41,587 nt of DNA from Streptomyces beigongshangae (GTDB lineage Bacteria; Actinomycetota; Actinomycetes; Streptomycetales; Streptomycetaceae), in assembly GCF_019710745.1 (NCBI RefSeq), contig NZ_JAHKJW010000034.1, positions 1 through 41,587 of the forward strand. The letters run 5' to 3'. The position numbers and the translations under genes are program-made. Below, in pieces: positions 24,999-33,562 of this stretch (its first letter is position 1; each line of letters starts with the position of its first letter). The notes beneath the pieces were generated by a model. The model searched no databases. It was not told where the DNA came from and saw nothing but the letters and a program-made list of their open reading frames with translations.

Positions 24999-26015
24999 AT
25001 GCGCCCCGACACGTCTGCCGAGTACGTCGACCACAACGCCGAAGCAGCACGCCTGGAGCGGACAGCCGGCCTGTACCCCGAGGACGCCGAACACCTGCTC
25101 CTGCAGGCCGCGGCCCACCTCGAACTGGCCGACGACCGCCCGCGAGCCACCTCCCTCTACGACCGCCTGCTCGCCGGCACGATCCCGCTGGAGAACCCGT
25201 TCCTGGTACGGGCCCTGAAGGCGGCCAACCTCTGGGAGTACGGCCACGAGGCGGAGGCCAGGGCGATCATCGAGGGCGTCCGCGCGGCGGCCCCGCGCGA
25301 CCCGGCCCCCTGGGTGATCGTCGCCGAGTCCCTGGAGTCCCACGACGAACTGGAGGCCGCGCAGGAGACGTTCACGGAGGCTGCGGTCCACCTCCTGACC
25401 GACGTCCAGGAGCCGCCGTACGCGACCCACTCCGTCCTCTTCGGCCGCCACCGCGTACGCCGCATGCTGGGCCTGGCCCACGACGACTGGGACCGGATCG
25501 CGGACACGCTGCACTCCTCCCCGGTCTCCCTGGACGAGCTGCACGACCCGAAGCGCGTGTGGTCCCTGGGCTCCGACAACCCGGCGGAGCTGGCGGCGGA
25601 GATCTCCCGCCTGCGCGCCGAACTGGGCACGCACCGGGAGACCCTGTCCCGCCCGTTCCCGGTGGCGGTCCTGCACTGGCCGGCCCCCGAACTCGCCGAA
25701 CTCCTGTCGGCGTACCCGTCCCTGTCCGCGGAGTACCCGTCCCACGAGGAGCACCTCGCGACGATAGAGGGCTCCCTGCGGGAACTGGCCGCCTCGGGCA
25801 CCCCGAACCTGGGCATCGTGACGGGCACGGTCCCGTCGTACGAGGCGTTCGCGGCCTCGGAGGCCGCGTCCCCGGGCGACGCGTCCCTGCTCCCGCAGTA
25901 CGCGACGACCCTGGCGGCCCGGGGGCGGGCGGTGGCTTGGCCGCCGGAGCGGGGGGCGGCTTGCTGGTGCGGGTCGGGGCGGGCTTACGAGGCTTGTCAT
26001 GGGGCGGATCTGTAG
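24999..26015 (+). CDS. Helical-repeat protein with C-terminal SEC-C zinc motif
   Basis: The protein has 338 residues. The N-terminal ~120 residues look like TPR-type helices (DAEHLLLQAAAHLELADDRP, then AEARAIIEGVRAAAPRDPA). The C-terminus has a SEC-C motif, C322-W-C324-GSG...C333-H334, a zinc-binding tail first known from SecA. Function unknown; SEC-C proteins often have roles in protein targeting or nucleic acid binding. The start ATG is divergent from the small membrane protein gene across 211 bp. The defence island begins 209 bp downstream. Confidence 0.88.
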   Translation: MRPDTSAEYVDHNAEAARLERTAGLYPEDAEHLLLQAAAHLELADDRPRATSLYDRLLAGTIPLENPFLVRALKAANLWEYGHEAEARAIIEGVRAAAPRDPAPWVIVAESLESHDELEAAQETFTEAAVHLLTDVQEPPYATHSVLFGRHRVRRMLGLAHDDWDRIADTLHSSPVSLDELHDPKRVWSLGSDNPAELAAEISRLRAELGTHRETLSRPFPVAVLHWPAPELAELLSAYPSLSAEYPSHEEHLATIEGSLRELAASGTPNLGIVTGTVPSYEAFAASEAASPGDASLLPQYATTLAARGRAVAWPPERGAACWCGSGRAYEACHGADL

Positions 26016-26042
26016 GCGGCCTTACGCTGTCCGCTCGTCCCC

Positions 26043-26077
26043 GGCGCCGAGGGTTCAGACTGGAGCCCTCGGGCGCC
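26043..26077 (+). terminator. Terminator-like hairpin after the SEC-C gene
   Basis: The inverted repeat GGCGCCGAGGG / CCCTCGGGCGCC has one bulged base and an inner loop. It begins 28 bp after the SEC-C stop. It would separate that transcript from the island starting at 26225. Confidence 0.6.
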
Positions 26078-26224
26078 CGGGCAGGAGGCACCAGGAACTC
26101 TCTGTCTTCATTTCGGTACCGACGGTGCCGGTGCCCGATCTTTGCAGTACCGTCACACCATCGATCGGGATGTCGGGCCGCTCCTCCCCCACGCAGGCTC
26201 CGACCTGTGTGCACGAGGAAGCCC

Positions 26225-27778
26225 ATGCCCTACGAATCAAGCGCAGCCTGGCAGTACGACGTCCCCACCACCGGCAGTACGCACCTGCCCCCGGACGCCG
26301 GTTACGGCAAGGCGCTCACCAACCAGGGGTACGGCTTCGAAGTGGCCGTCGCCGACCTGATCGACAACTCCCTCGACGCGGGCGCCGACGAGATAGTGGT
26401 GCACTTCCTGCGGGACGCCGAGCGCATCCTGACGCTCCTGATCATCGACAACGGCCGTGGCATGGACGACGCCGGCCTGGACGCCGCGATGACGGTCGGC
26501 AAGCGCCGTGACTACGAGGACGACTCCCTCGGCATGTACGGCACGGGCCTGAAGGCCGCCTCCCTCTCCCACGCCTCCTCGCTCACCGTCGTCAGCCGTA
26601 CCCGGCGCAGCCGCGCCGCGGGCCGCCGCCTCACGGCCGAGGGCATCGAGGACGGCTTCCGCTGCGACACCGTCGACCCGCGCTACGCGCAGGACCTCGT
26701 CGACCGCTACGACGGCGTCATCGAGTGGCAGGGCACGGTGGTCCGCTGGGACCGGGTGCGGACCTTCGAGACGGTCGCGCGCGGACAAAGCGACCAGTAC
26801 CTGTCGAAGGCGATATCCCGTCTGGAGACCCACCTCGGCCTCTACTTCCACCGGTTCCTGCGCAAGGGCCTGAAGCTGGACATCGCCGTGTGGGACGTCG
26901 GCGACGGCGACGGCGAGCAGTGGGAGGAGCTGGACCACATCAGCGTCGAGCCCCTCGACCCGTTCGGCTACAGCGTGCCGGGGCGGTCGGGTTACCCCCG
27001 TTCGTTCACGGCCCCGGTCGAAGGCGTCGGCGAGGTGACGCTCACCGCGCACATCTGGCCCGCCAAGTCCAAGCAGGCGGGCTTCCGGCAGATCGGCGCC
27101 CTGGCCGAGCGGCAGGGCTTCTACTTCTACCGCAACGACCGGCTCGTGCAGGCGGGCGGCTGGAACGGCCTCCGCAGCCCGGAGGGCCACCTCGTCCTGG
27201 CCCGCGTGGAGGTGGACCTGTCGGCCACGCCGAACGGTGTCTTCAGCCTCGACGTGAAGAAGGAGGGCGTCACCGTGACCCCCGCCTTCACGCTCGGTGT
27301 GGAGAAGGCGGTGGACGCGGCGGGCCACACCTTCCACGCCTACCTCCTGGACGCGCAGGCGGCGTACCGCGACGGCACAAAGCGCACCGAGATCGTCCGC
27401 AAGCCGGTGACCCCGCCCGGCAAGGGCCTCGACCCGAAGGTCAAGCGGGTCGTCAAGGAGGAGCTTCCGGAGAAGCCGGGCGAGGAGCCCATCGAATTCC
27501 GCTGGGCCCCTCTGCCGGACGACCGCTTCTTCGACCTCGACCGCGAGGCGAACGCCGTCCTCCTCAACAAGTCCTTCCGGGAGGACTTCAACGACGGCCG
27601 GCGCGGCGGCTCGAACGACGCCCCGGTCACCAAGACGCTCCTCTATCTCCTCCTTGAGGACTGCTTCGGCCTCGGGCGCTGGGAGAAGACGCGGCAGGAC
27701 CGCGTCGACTACTGGAACACGATCCTGCTGGCGTCGGTACGGGTCCAGCGCGAGCGCCGCGAACGCGGCGTCTCCTGA
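26225..27778 (+). CDS. MORC/MutL-like GHKL ATPase
   Basis: The protein has 517 residues. The GHKL ATPase motifs are N-box ADLIDNSLDAGADEI (D47, N48), LLIIDNGRGMDD (D75, G77, G79), and GMYGTGLKAASLSHA at 103-117. The following S5-like domain has FYFYRNDRLVQAGGW, as in MORC and MutL. At the place of the general-base Glu of MutL (E29) there is Asp (D44), a conservative change. Prokaryotic MORC-type ATPases were linked to restriction-modification-like operons with Z1 helicases and nucleases by Iyer and Aravind, as I recall. GAGGAA precedes the ATG. The Z1 gene follows after 57 bp, so the two form an operon. Confidence 0.93.
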   Translation: MPYESSAAWQYDVPTTGSTHLPPDAGYGKALTNQGYGFEVAVADLIDNSLDAGADEIVVHFLRDAERILTLLIIDNGRGMDDAGLDAAMTVGKRRDYEDDSLGMYGTGLKAASLSHASSLTVVSRTRRSRAAGRRLTAEGIEDGFRCDTVDPRYAQDLVDRYDGVIEWQGTVVRWDRVRTFETVARGQSDQYLSKAISRLETHLGLYFHRFLRKGLKLDIAVWDVGDGDGEQWEELDHISVEPLDPFGYSVPGRSGYPRSFTAPVEGVGEVTLTAHIWPAKSKQAGFRQIGALAERQGFYFYRNDRLVQAGGWNGLRSPEGHLVLARVEVDLSATPNGVFSLDVKKEGVTVTPAFTLGVEKAVDAAGHTFHAYLLDAQAAYRDGTKRTEIVRKPVTPPGKGLDPKVKRVVKEELPEKPGEEPIEFRWAPLPDDRFFDLDREANAVLLNKSFREDFNDGRRGGSNDAPVTKTLLYLLLEDCFGLGRWEKTRQDRVDYWNTILLASVRVQRERRERGVS

Positions 27779-27835
27779 CCTTCCCTCCCCCGCCACCTCC
27801 ACTGTGACCGCCACCCCGATCGTCTAAGGACCTCC

Positions 27836-30787
27836 GTGAGCGACGACGCCCTCCTCACCATCCACACCTCCGCCCTGTCCGGTATGACGAGCGGCCCGAA
27901 GTACTTCGCCAAGTGGGCGGCGCTAGCCGCCGACGAGGACCACCCAGACGCCGACCTGACCGAGGAGACGTTCCGTGCCCGGCTCACCGCCGGCGACGAG
28001 GCGCTCCTCGCCCTGTGGAGCCGTCACCTCAACGACTGGGACTTCGCCGAGTCCGCTCCCTGGGCCCCCGGCGTCCCGCCGCGCACCCTGGAGCGTCGCG
28101 CGGCCGCGTACGACCGGCTGCGGCTCGGCGAGGACCTGCGCAAGGTGCTCGACGAACTGGTACGGGTGTCCGAGGTGCCCGGCGCGACGATCATCACCCG
28201 GGAGTTCACCCCCTGGTACACCCCGGAGCGTGCGGAAGCCCGCTCCTTCTACTGGCGGGCGTATGAACGCAAGCTGCGCGCCAAGGGCTGGTCGCCGGAA
28301 GCGGTCGCCGGTCTCGATGAGGCGAGCCGCGCGGTGGTCGAGCGCCTCGCCGACCCGGAGCAGACTGCCGCGCGCCAGGCGAAGGGTCTGGTCGTCGGTT
28401 ACGTGCAGTCCGGCAAGACCGCGAACTTCACCGGCGTGGCCGCGAAGGCCATCGACACGGGATACCGCCTGGTCATCGTCCTCGGCGGCACCCTCAACAT
28501 GCTGCGCGCGCAGACGCAGCGCCGCCTCGACATGGAGCTGATCGGGCAGGAGAACATCCTGCGCGGCGCGGACCCCGACGACGTGGACAGCCTGGTCGGC
28601 GTGGACTACGTGGGGGACGACGAGGAGTGGCCGGAGTTCGTCCGGCACGGCGGGCGTCCCTCGACCCGCGGCGCGTTCGACATCGAACGCCTCACCACGC
28701 GCGACAACGACTACAAGAGCCTCGCGCAGGGCATCCGCGCCCTGGAGTTCGAGAAGCGCGAACCGACCCGTCCGCTGCACGACCCGTCGAACCTGCACCA
28801 CGCGGCGGCCCGCGTGATGGTGGTCAAGAAGAACAAAAGCGTCCTGGAGAAGCTGGTCAAGGACCTCAAGCAGATCCACGGCATCCTGGGCGAGCTGCCC
28901 GCCCTGATCATCGACGACGAGTCCGACCAGGCGTCCGTGAACACGTCGAACCCGAAGAAGTGGGAGCAGGGCCGCACCGAGCGCACCGCGATCAACAAGC
29001 TGGTATCCCAGCTCCTCGGCCTGCTGCCGCGCGCCCAGTACGTCGGCTACACGGCTACCCCGTTCGCCAACGTCTTCGTGGACCCGAGCGACGGCGACGA
29101 CATCTTCCCGTCGGACTTCCTGATCTCCCTCCCGCGGCCCGCCGGTTACATGGGCGTACAGGACTTCCACGACCTGGACTCGGCGGTGCCGCCGGAGGAG
29201 CGCACGTACGCCAACTCGCAGGAGAAGACACACGTACGCGGCATCTACGACTCGACGGGCGACCGGCTCCAGGAGGCGATGGACGCGTTCGTCCTGTCCG
29301 GCGCGCTGAAGCTGTACCGGGCGGCGCACGGTGTGCCGGAGGGGCCGTTCCGCCACCACACGATGCTGGTGCACGAATCGGTGAAGAAGGACGACCACGC
29401 GGAGCTCGCGCTGCACATCAACTCCATGTGGCACGAGGCAGGATACGCGTCCACAACGGGCCACACGCGGCTCGCCGCACTGTGGGAGTCGGACTACGCG
29501 AAGGTCAGCGAGGCCCGCGCGGCCGACCTGCCCTCGCCTGCCTCGTACGAGGAACTGCGCCCGCACGTCAGCCGCGCCCGCCAGCTCATCGGTTCCGGCG
29601 GCCGTCCCGTCATCGTCGTGAACGGCGACTCGGACCGCTACTTCGACCAGCTCGACCTGGACTTCGATCGCACGCCGCACGTCTGGAAGATCCTCGTCGG
29701 CGGCACGAAGCTCTCGCGCGGCTTCACCGTGGAGGGCCTGACGGTCACCTACTACCGCCGCACGACCCAGCAGGCCGACACCCTGATGCAGATGGGCCGC
29801 TGGTTCGGCTTCCGCCCCGGCTACCGCGACCTCGTACGCCTGTACATCGGCCGCGAGGAGACGTACGGCCGCAGCCAGACGGCGGACCTGTACGAGGCGT
29901 TCGAGGCGGTCTGCCGGGACGAGGAACTGTTCCGCGGGCAGCTGGCGCGGTACGCGGAGCTGGTGGACGGACATCCGCAGTTGACGCCTTCGCAGGTCCG
30001 GCCGCTGGTCTCCCAGCATCTGCCCTGGCTCAAGCCTGCTGCCCGGAACAAGATGTATAACGCTGAACTGGTGGAGATCCGCTCACCGGGCGAATGGGTG
30101 GAGCCCACGGCCTACCCCGATGCCGCGGCGGATCTCAAGCACAACGCAGAGATCTGGAAGCCCGTCCTCACCGCGCTCAGCGAGGAACCGGTTCCCTTCG
30201 TGTATCTCCCGAGCGACGACCGCGGCACCTACGTGTCCTACGCCGCGAAAACACACATCATCCCGCACGCCCAGCTCCTCGGTATCTTCGAGAGCCTCAT
30301 CTGGGAGCGCCCCGATCTCTTCGCGCCCCACCTTGAGTACCTGCGGGATCCGAGCGACAACGGTTGCGGTACCGACGACTGGGCGGTGATCCTGCCCCAG
30401 ACCAGCGGCCGGACAGCTACAGCGGGCAGCATCCTCGGCAGCCAACCTCTCAGTCTCGTCCACCGAAGCCGGAACGCCCGCGGCGTCTTCAACCGCATCT
30501 CCGGTATGGCGCACAGGCAGTCAGCCGAACGGATCGCCGGCGCTCGCGCTCTGGCACCGGATGACCCCTTCGCGACCCAGTTCCACCAGCCGCGCCGTGG
30601 GGCGCTCCTCCTGTACCCGGTCCTGGAATCGGAGCCCGGCCCGAACAGCCCGGCCAAGGCCGCCTCCGTCAACACGACCAGGCTTGTACTGGCCGCGGCC
30701 TTCGTACCCGCCGTACACCGCGCGGGCCCAGCACGCCCCTACGTACGGTTCCGCGCGGGTGATTCGTCTATGCCCACGCTGGACTGA
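27836..30787 (+). CDS. Z1-domain superfamily II helicase-like ATPase
   Basis: The protein has 983 residues. Walker A is GYVQSGKT at 188-195, with the typical Z1 extension ANFTGVAAKAIDTGYR. Walker B reads LIIDDESDQASVN (D360, D361, E362). YTATPFANVF matches motif III. The later part GGTKLSRGFTVEGLTVTY and DTLMQMGRWFGFRPGY contains the C-terminal helicase-like Arg residues. Z1 proteins occur with MORC ATPases, nucleases and methyltransferases in phage defence. GTG start with AAGGA five bases upstream. Downstream, a hairpin separates it from vsr. The MORC-Z1 pair probably forms the ATP-driven core of a restriction complex. Confidence 0.95.
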   Translation: MSDDALLTIHTSALSGMTSGPKYFAKWAALAADEDHPDADLTEETFRARLTAGDEALLALWSRHLNDWDFAESAPWAPGVPPRTLERRAAAYDRLRLGEDLRKVLDELVRVSEVPGATIITREFTPWYTPERAEARSFYWRAYERKLRAKGWSPEAVAGLDEASRAVVERLADPEQTAARQAKGLVVGYVQSGKTANFTGVAAKAIDTGYRLVIVLGGTLNMLRAQTQRRLDMELIGQENILRGADPDDVDSLVGVDYVGDDEEWPEFVRHGGRPSTRGAFDIERLTTRDNDYKSLAQGIRALEFEKREPTRPLHDPSNLHHAAARVMVVKKNKSVLEKLVKDLKQIHGILGELPALIIDDESDQASVNTSNPKKWEQGRTERTAINKLVSQLLGLLPRAQYVGYTATPFANVFVDPSDGDDIFPSDFLISLPRPAGYMGVQDFHDLDSAVPPEERTYANSQEKTHVRGIYDSTGDRLQEAMDAFVLSGALKLYRAAHGVPEGPFRHHTMLVHESVKKDDHAELALHINSMWHEAGYASTTGHTRLAALWESDYAKVSEARAADLPSPASYEELRPHVSRARQLIGSGGRPVIVVNGDSDRYFDQLDLDFDRTPHVWKILVGGTKLSRGFTVEGLTVTYYRRTTQQADTLMQMGRWFGFRPGYRDLVRLYIGREETYGRSQTADLYEAFEAVCRDEELFRGQLARYAELVDGHPQLTPSQVRPLVSQHLPWLKPAARNKMYNAELVEIRSPGEWVEPTAYPDAAADLKHNAEIWKPVLTALSEEPVPFVYLPSDDRGTYVSYAAKTHIIPHAQLLGIFESLIWERPDLFAPHLEYLRDPSDNGCGTDDWAVILPQTSGRTATAGSILGSQPLSLVHRSRNARGVFNRISGMAHRQSAERIAGARALAPDDPFATQFHQPRRGALLLYPVLESEPGPNSPAKAASVNTTRLVLAAAFVPAVHRAGPARPYVRFRAGDSSMPTLD

Positions 30788-30815
30788 AAACCTGCCCCTG
30801 AGAGAAGTGAGGGAC

Positions 30816-30857
30816 GGTGTGGCCTGTCCCGTTCCGGAGAACGGGACAGGCCACACC
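30816..30857. terminator. Perfect 19-bp inverted repeat between Z1 and vsr genes
   Basis: Arms at 30816-30834 and 30839-30857 (GGTGTGGCCTGTCCCGTTC and its complement) enclose a CGGA loop. It lies 29 bp after the Z1 stop and 112 bp before vsr. It is probably a terminator or a partial read-through attenuator, making vsr separately controlled. No T-run follows. Confidence 0.75.
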
Positions 30858-30969
30858 GGTTCTCCGGTACCTGGAAAATGGATAGCACCGCGGCTTGGGG
30901 ACAGAGACGAAGGCAAACTGGTCCTCCCCAACCGGGGCCGGACCGATCGCGCACAGGGAAGGCACCGCG

Positions 30970-31455
30970 ATGCCCGACACCGAGGACTGGGTTCCCCCCG
31001 AAGGGTCATGGGCTTCCTCGGCGGCCCGGCGGCGCAACATGCAGGCGATCCGCAGCAGGGACACAAAGCCGGAACGAGCGCTGCGTCGTCTGCTGCATGC
31101 TCAGGGACTGCGCTACCGGGTGGCGGCCAAGCCGCTCCCGGATCTTCGCCGCACGGCCGACATCGTGTTCCGGCCCGTCAAGGTGGCCGTCTTCGTTGAC
31201 GGCTGTTACTGGCACGGCTGCCCGGAGCACTACGTCTCTCCGAAAACCAACCCCGGTTACTGGTCGGACAAGGTCGCGGGCAATGTCGCCCGCGACCGTG
31301 ACACCGATCAGCGCTTGTCAGCGGCTGGCTGGACTGTGCTCCGCTTCTGGGAGCACGAGTCCCCCGAGGAGTGCGCGAGCACTGTTCTCCGCGTCGTCCT
31401 CAAGCGTCGGGGTCAGGATGCTCTGCTGCTCAGGCCCTCCGGGCGCGATGAGTGA
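30970..31455 (+). CDS. vsr: Vsr-like very short patch repair endonuclease
   Basis: The protein has 161 residues. RRNMQAIRSRDTKPERALRRL is the Vsr N-terminus, ADIVFRPVKVAVFVDGCYWHGC contains the catalytic Asp (D64) and the WH (W81-H82), and LRFWEHE is the final conserved motif. Classical Vsr nicks T:G mismatches that arise by deamination of 5-methylcytosine and is coded beside a C5-MTase; in MORC/Z1 operons it may instead be a restriction effector. ATG has GGGAAGG upstream. The last 46 codons overlap the 3' end of the convergent methyltransferase gene, and that part includes the final conserved motif. Confidence 0.95.
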   Translation: MPDTEDWVPPEGSWASSAARRRNMQAIRSRDTKPERALRRLLHAQGLRYRVAAKPLPDLRRTADIVFRPVKVAVFVDGCYWHGCPEHYVSPKTNPGYWSDKVAGNVARDRDTDQRLSAAGWTVLRFWEHESPEECASTVLRVVLKRRGQDALLLRPSGRDE

Positions 31456-32613
31456 GGGCTCGTCCTCAGGCTCGTACTCAGGGCTGGGATCAGGCAGCAG
31501 AGGGCCCGTGCGCAGCAGGGCCTCCCGGATCTGCTCACCGACGGCAGCGGCCACGGGCGGCGGGAACGCGTTGCCGACCTGGCGGTACCGCGCGGTCTTG
31601 CCTCCGAGGAACTCCCAGGGCCCCTCGGGATCCCTCTCATCCGGGAAGCCCTGAATGAGCGCGGCCTGCTGAACGGTCAGCATCGGTCCTGTCTCTAGGT
31701 CGCCCAAGTCCCGCTTCGGGTCGACCATCTTGTCTTCATCGTTGGCCACTCCCATGGCGTTGACGCCGAGCATGCCCCAGGCCCGCTTCGCCCGCGTAGG
31801 CCCGAGGTCGGCTCCGCCGTGCTTCTTCGAGCCGCCTACGAGGGTCGGCGCGACGGTCCCGAGCTTCGCCGCGTCATACCAGGTGTTGTACCGCGGCGAC
31901 CCTTCGCCCAGTCGCCGTTTCATGGTCTCCTCAAGCGCGTCCACCACCCGGTGCACCTTCGGCAGCGGCTCAGGCCAGTCAAAGCCCCGGTACTCGTCCT
32001 TGCGGATAGCCACGAGGATGGCACGCGGACGCAACTGCGGAACGCCGTAATCCTGTGCCTGGAGGACCTGCCAACCGCAAATCACATATCCAAGGTCGCG
32101 GAGCCTGTTTTTAATGTGGTTCCGATAGGGCCTGAATTTGAGTTCCGGCTCGACCAGACCGCGCACGTTCTCAATCATCACCGCGCGGGGTCTGAGTTCT
32201 TCGACAAGTTCGAGCATGCGCGGGAAAAGGTCTCGCTCATCGTCACGGCCGAGCTGTTTGCCAGCCGCCGAGAAGGGCGGGCAGGGAACTCCGCCAGCCA
32301 GCAGATCAAGCTGCCGGGGCTTGATGCGGCCAGCCTCGCCGGCAGGAATCCCGCTCGCCAGAGCCTCAGGATCCGGGACCTCCTCCAGAGGCTTGAACTC
32401 CTTGACGTCTGCCGTGCGGACGAGGCAATTGCCCTTCTCCCAACGCCAGGAAGGCCGGGCTTCGATGTTGGCTTTCAGCGTCGCGGCGGCATGCTTGTCG
32501 ATCTCCACCAGCGCGAGGTGCCGGAAGCCGGCACGGTGAAGCCCCACAGCTTGGCCACCAGCGCCCGCGCAGATCTCGATCGAGGTCAGCTTGCGGTCGT
32601 CGGCGGTAACCAC
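31318..32613 (-). CDS. DNA cytosine-C5 methyltransferase 1
   Basis: The protein has 431 residues. Motif I is EICAGAGGQAVGLHRAGF (AdoMet), motif IV is GVPCPPFSAAGKQLG with catalytic C111, motif VI is MIENVRG (E148-N149-V150), motif VIII is QDYGVPQLRPRAILVAIR, and motif X is RQVGNAFPPPVAAAVG. The target-recognition segment contains GGSKKHGGADLGP, shared with methyltransferase 2 at 33563. A ~70-residue acidic tail follows motif X and is coded opposite vsr (138-bp overlap). The GTG start has AGGAGG six bases upstream. HNH1 is 96 bp upstream on the same strand, so they may be co-transcribed. Confidence 0.95.
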   Translation of the reverse strand: MVTADDRKLTSIEICAGAGGQAVGLHRAGFRHLALVEIDKHAAATLKANIEARPSWRWEKGNCLVRTADVKEFKPLEEVPDPEALASGIPAGEAGRIKPRQLDLLAGGVPCPPFSAAGKQLGRDDERDLFPRMLELVEELRPRAVMIENVRGLVEPELKFRPYRNHIKNRLRDLGYVICGWQVLQAQDYGVPQLRPRAILVAIRKDEYRGFDWPEPLPKVHRVVDALEETMKRRLGEGSPRYNTWYDAAKLGTVAPTLVGGSKKHGGADLGPTRAKRAWGMLGVNAMGVANDEDKMVDPKRDLGDLETGPMLTVQQAALIQGFPDERDPEGPWEFLGGKTARYRQVGNAFPPPVAAAVGEQIREALLRTGPLLPDPSPEYEPEDEPSLIAPGGPEQQSILTPTLEDDAENSARALLGGLVLPEAEHSPASR

Positions 32614-32709
32614 TCGACTCCTCCTGGTGCGGCGATTGCAGACACGCAAGTGTCGCATCCCTCGGGCCCCAGGAGCCACGGCCCAGCCGGGATGACCACG
32701 CGCAGGCGG

Positions 32710-33417
32710 TCAGCTCTTCAGGAGCGACTCAAGGTCCTGGCGCAGCGCCTCCCTCATCACCGCGGGAAGCTGGCGGTACATACCCCAGATCTTCTCCGCC
32801 GACGACAGCGTGCGATGATCGGCCTCCATCCACTCCAGCAGGTCCCGCTTGCTCCGGTTGGGCAGGGCGGCCACCCGGTCCCAGACCTGCTCCTTCGTCA
32901 TCTGCACGCCGGTGAGATGGCCCACGGTCTCATTGCACCGGGCGCACTCGGTGATCAGGTCTTCCGCGTTCCCCGCGCTCCCGGACTTGTGCGGATTGAC
33001 GTGGCCGAGCGTGAGACGGCCGCGCGTACCGGGGGCATCCGCGTACTCCTCGCCTGCCGCGATGCCGCAACGGCGGCACATATGGAGATCGCGCTCGTAC
33101 ACGAACCGCCTCGTCTTGGCGCTGATCTGGCGCAGGCCGGCGGCCCGGTGCTCCGGCTCCCACACCGGCTGTCCCATCGCCTCCAGGTAGAGCTGGTCCG
33201 GCTGAAGACTGGGCTTGTCGCGGTACGTCTTGATCACCCAGCCAGCAGGGCGGAGATCACGCATCCGGCGGTCCACCTGCTCGGCTCCCTGAATGGCTCC
33301 CCGGAGCCGGGCCTTGGAGAAGGTACCGCCTTCGCCCACTTCATCACGCAGCCACAGCGCGACCCTGATCCGGGTGCCCAAGTGCGTGTTCCGCCAGCTC
33401 AGTTCTTCCTCTTCCAC
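32710..33417 (-). CDS. HNH endonuclease with winged-helix-like N-terminal domain (HNH1)
   Basis: The protein has 235 residues from GTG at 33417, chosen because it aligns with the start of the paralog at 39299 and keeps the palindrome outside the coding region. The N-terminal half has LGTRIRVALWLRDEVGEG and QVDRRMRDLRPAGWVI, which look like a DNA-reading domain. The nuclease is C-terminal: C114/C117 (CRRC), H139 in LGHVNPHKSG, N150 and C158/C161 (CARC). The pattern fits a zinc-stabilised HNH. Likely a restriction nuclease paired with a methyltransferase. It lies upstream of methyltransferase 1 and is divergent from methyltransferase 2. Confidence 0.9.
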   Translation of the reverse strand: MEEEELSWRNTHLGTRIRVALWLRDEVGEGGTFSKARLRGAIQGAEQVDRRMRDLRPAGWVIKTYRDKPSLQPDQLYLEAMGQPVWEPEHRAAGLRQISAKTRRFVYERDLHMCRRCGIAAGEEYADAPGTRGRLTLGHVNPHKSGSAGNAEDLITECARCNETVGHLTGVQMTKEQVWDRVAALPNRSKRDLLEWMEADHRTLSSAEKIWGMYRQLPAVMREALRQDLESLLKS

Positions 33418-33472
33418 AGCTCCGCCAATCCGCTCATATGTTCGTAACCCAACCCCTCGGGATGGAGACCTT

Positions 33473-33510
33473 AGCTTGCCGCCACTTGCCGCGGCAAGTG
33501 GCGGCAAGCT
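33473..33510. promoter_or_regulatory. Perfect 38-bp palindrome in divergent HNH1/MTase2 promoter
   Basis: The sequence is fully self-complementary over 38 bases. Its left arm starts AGCTTGCCGCCACTTGCC and the centre is CCGCGG. Each half contains two copies of CTTGCCGC, so there are four copies in total. It lies between HNH1 (start 33417) and MTase2 (start 33563). It may be an operator for an R-M controller or for the methyltransferase itself. No other copy of the full palindrome is apparent in the window. Confidence 0.8.
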
Positions 33511-33562
33511 GCTCTCACCGTGTGCGAACAGGCTCGTACACACCTGCCTCAGGAGGCTCTAC

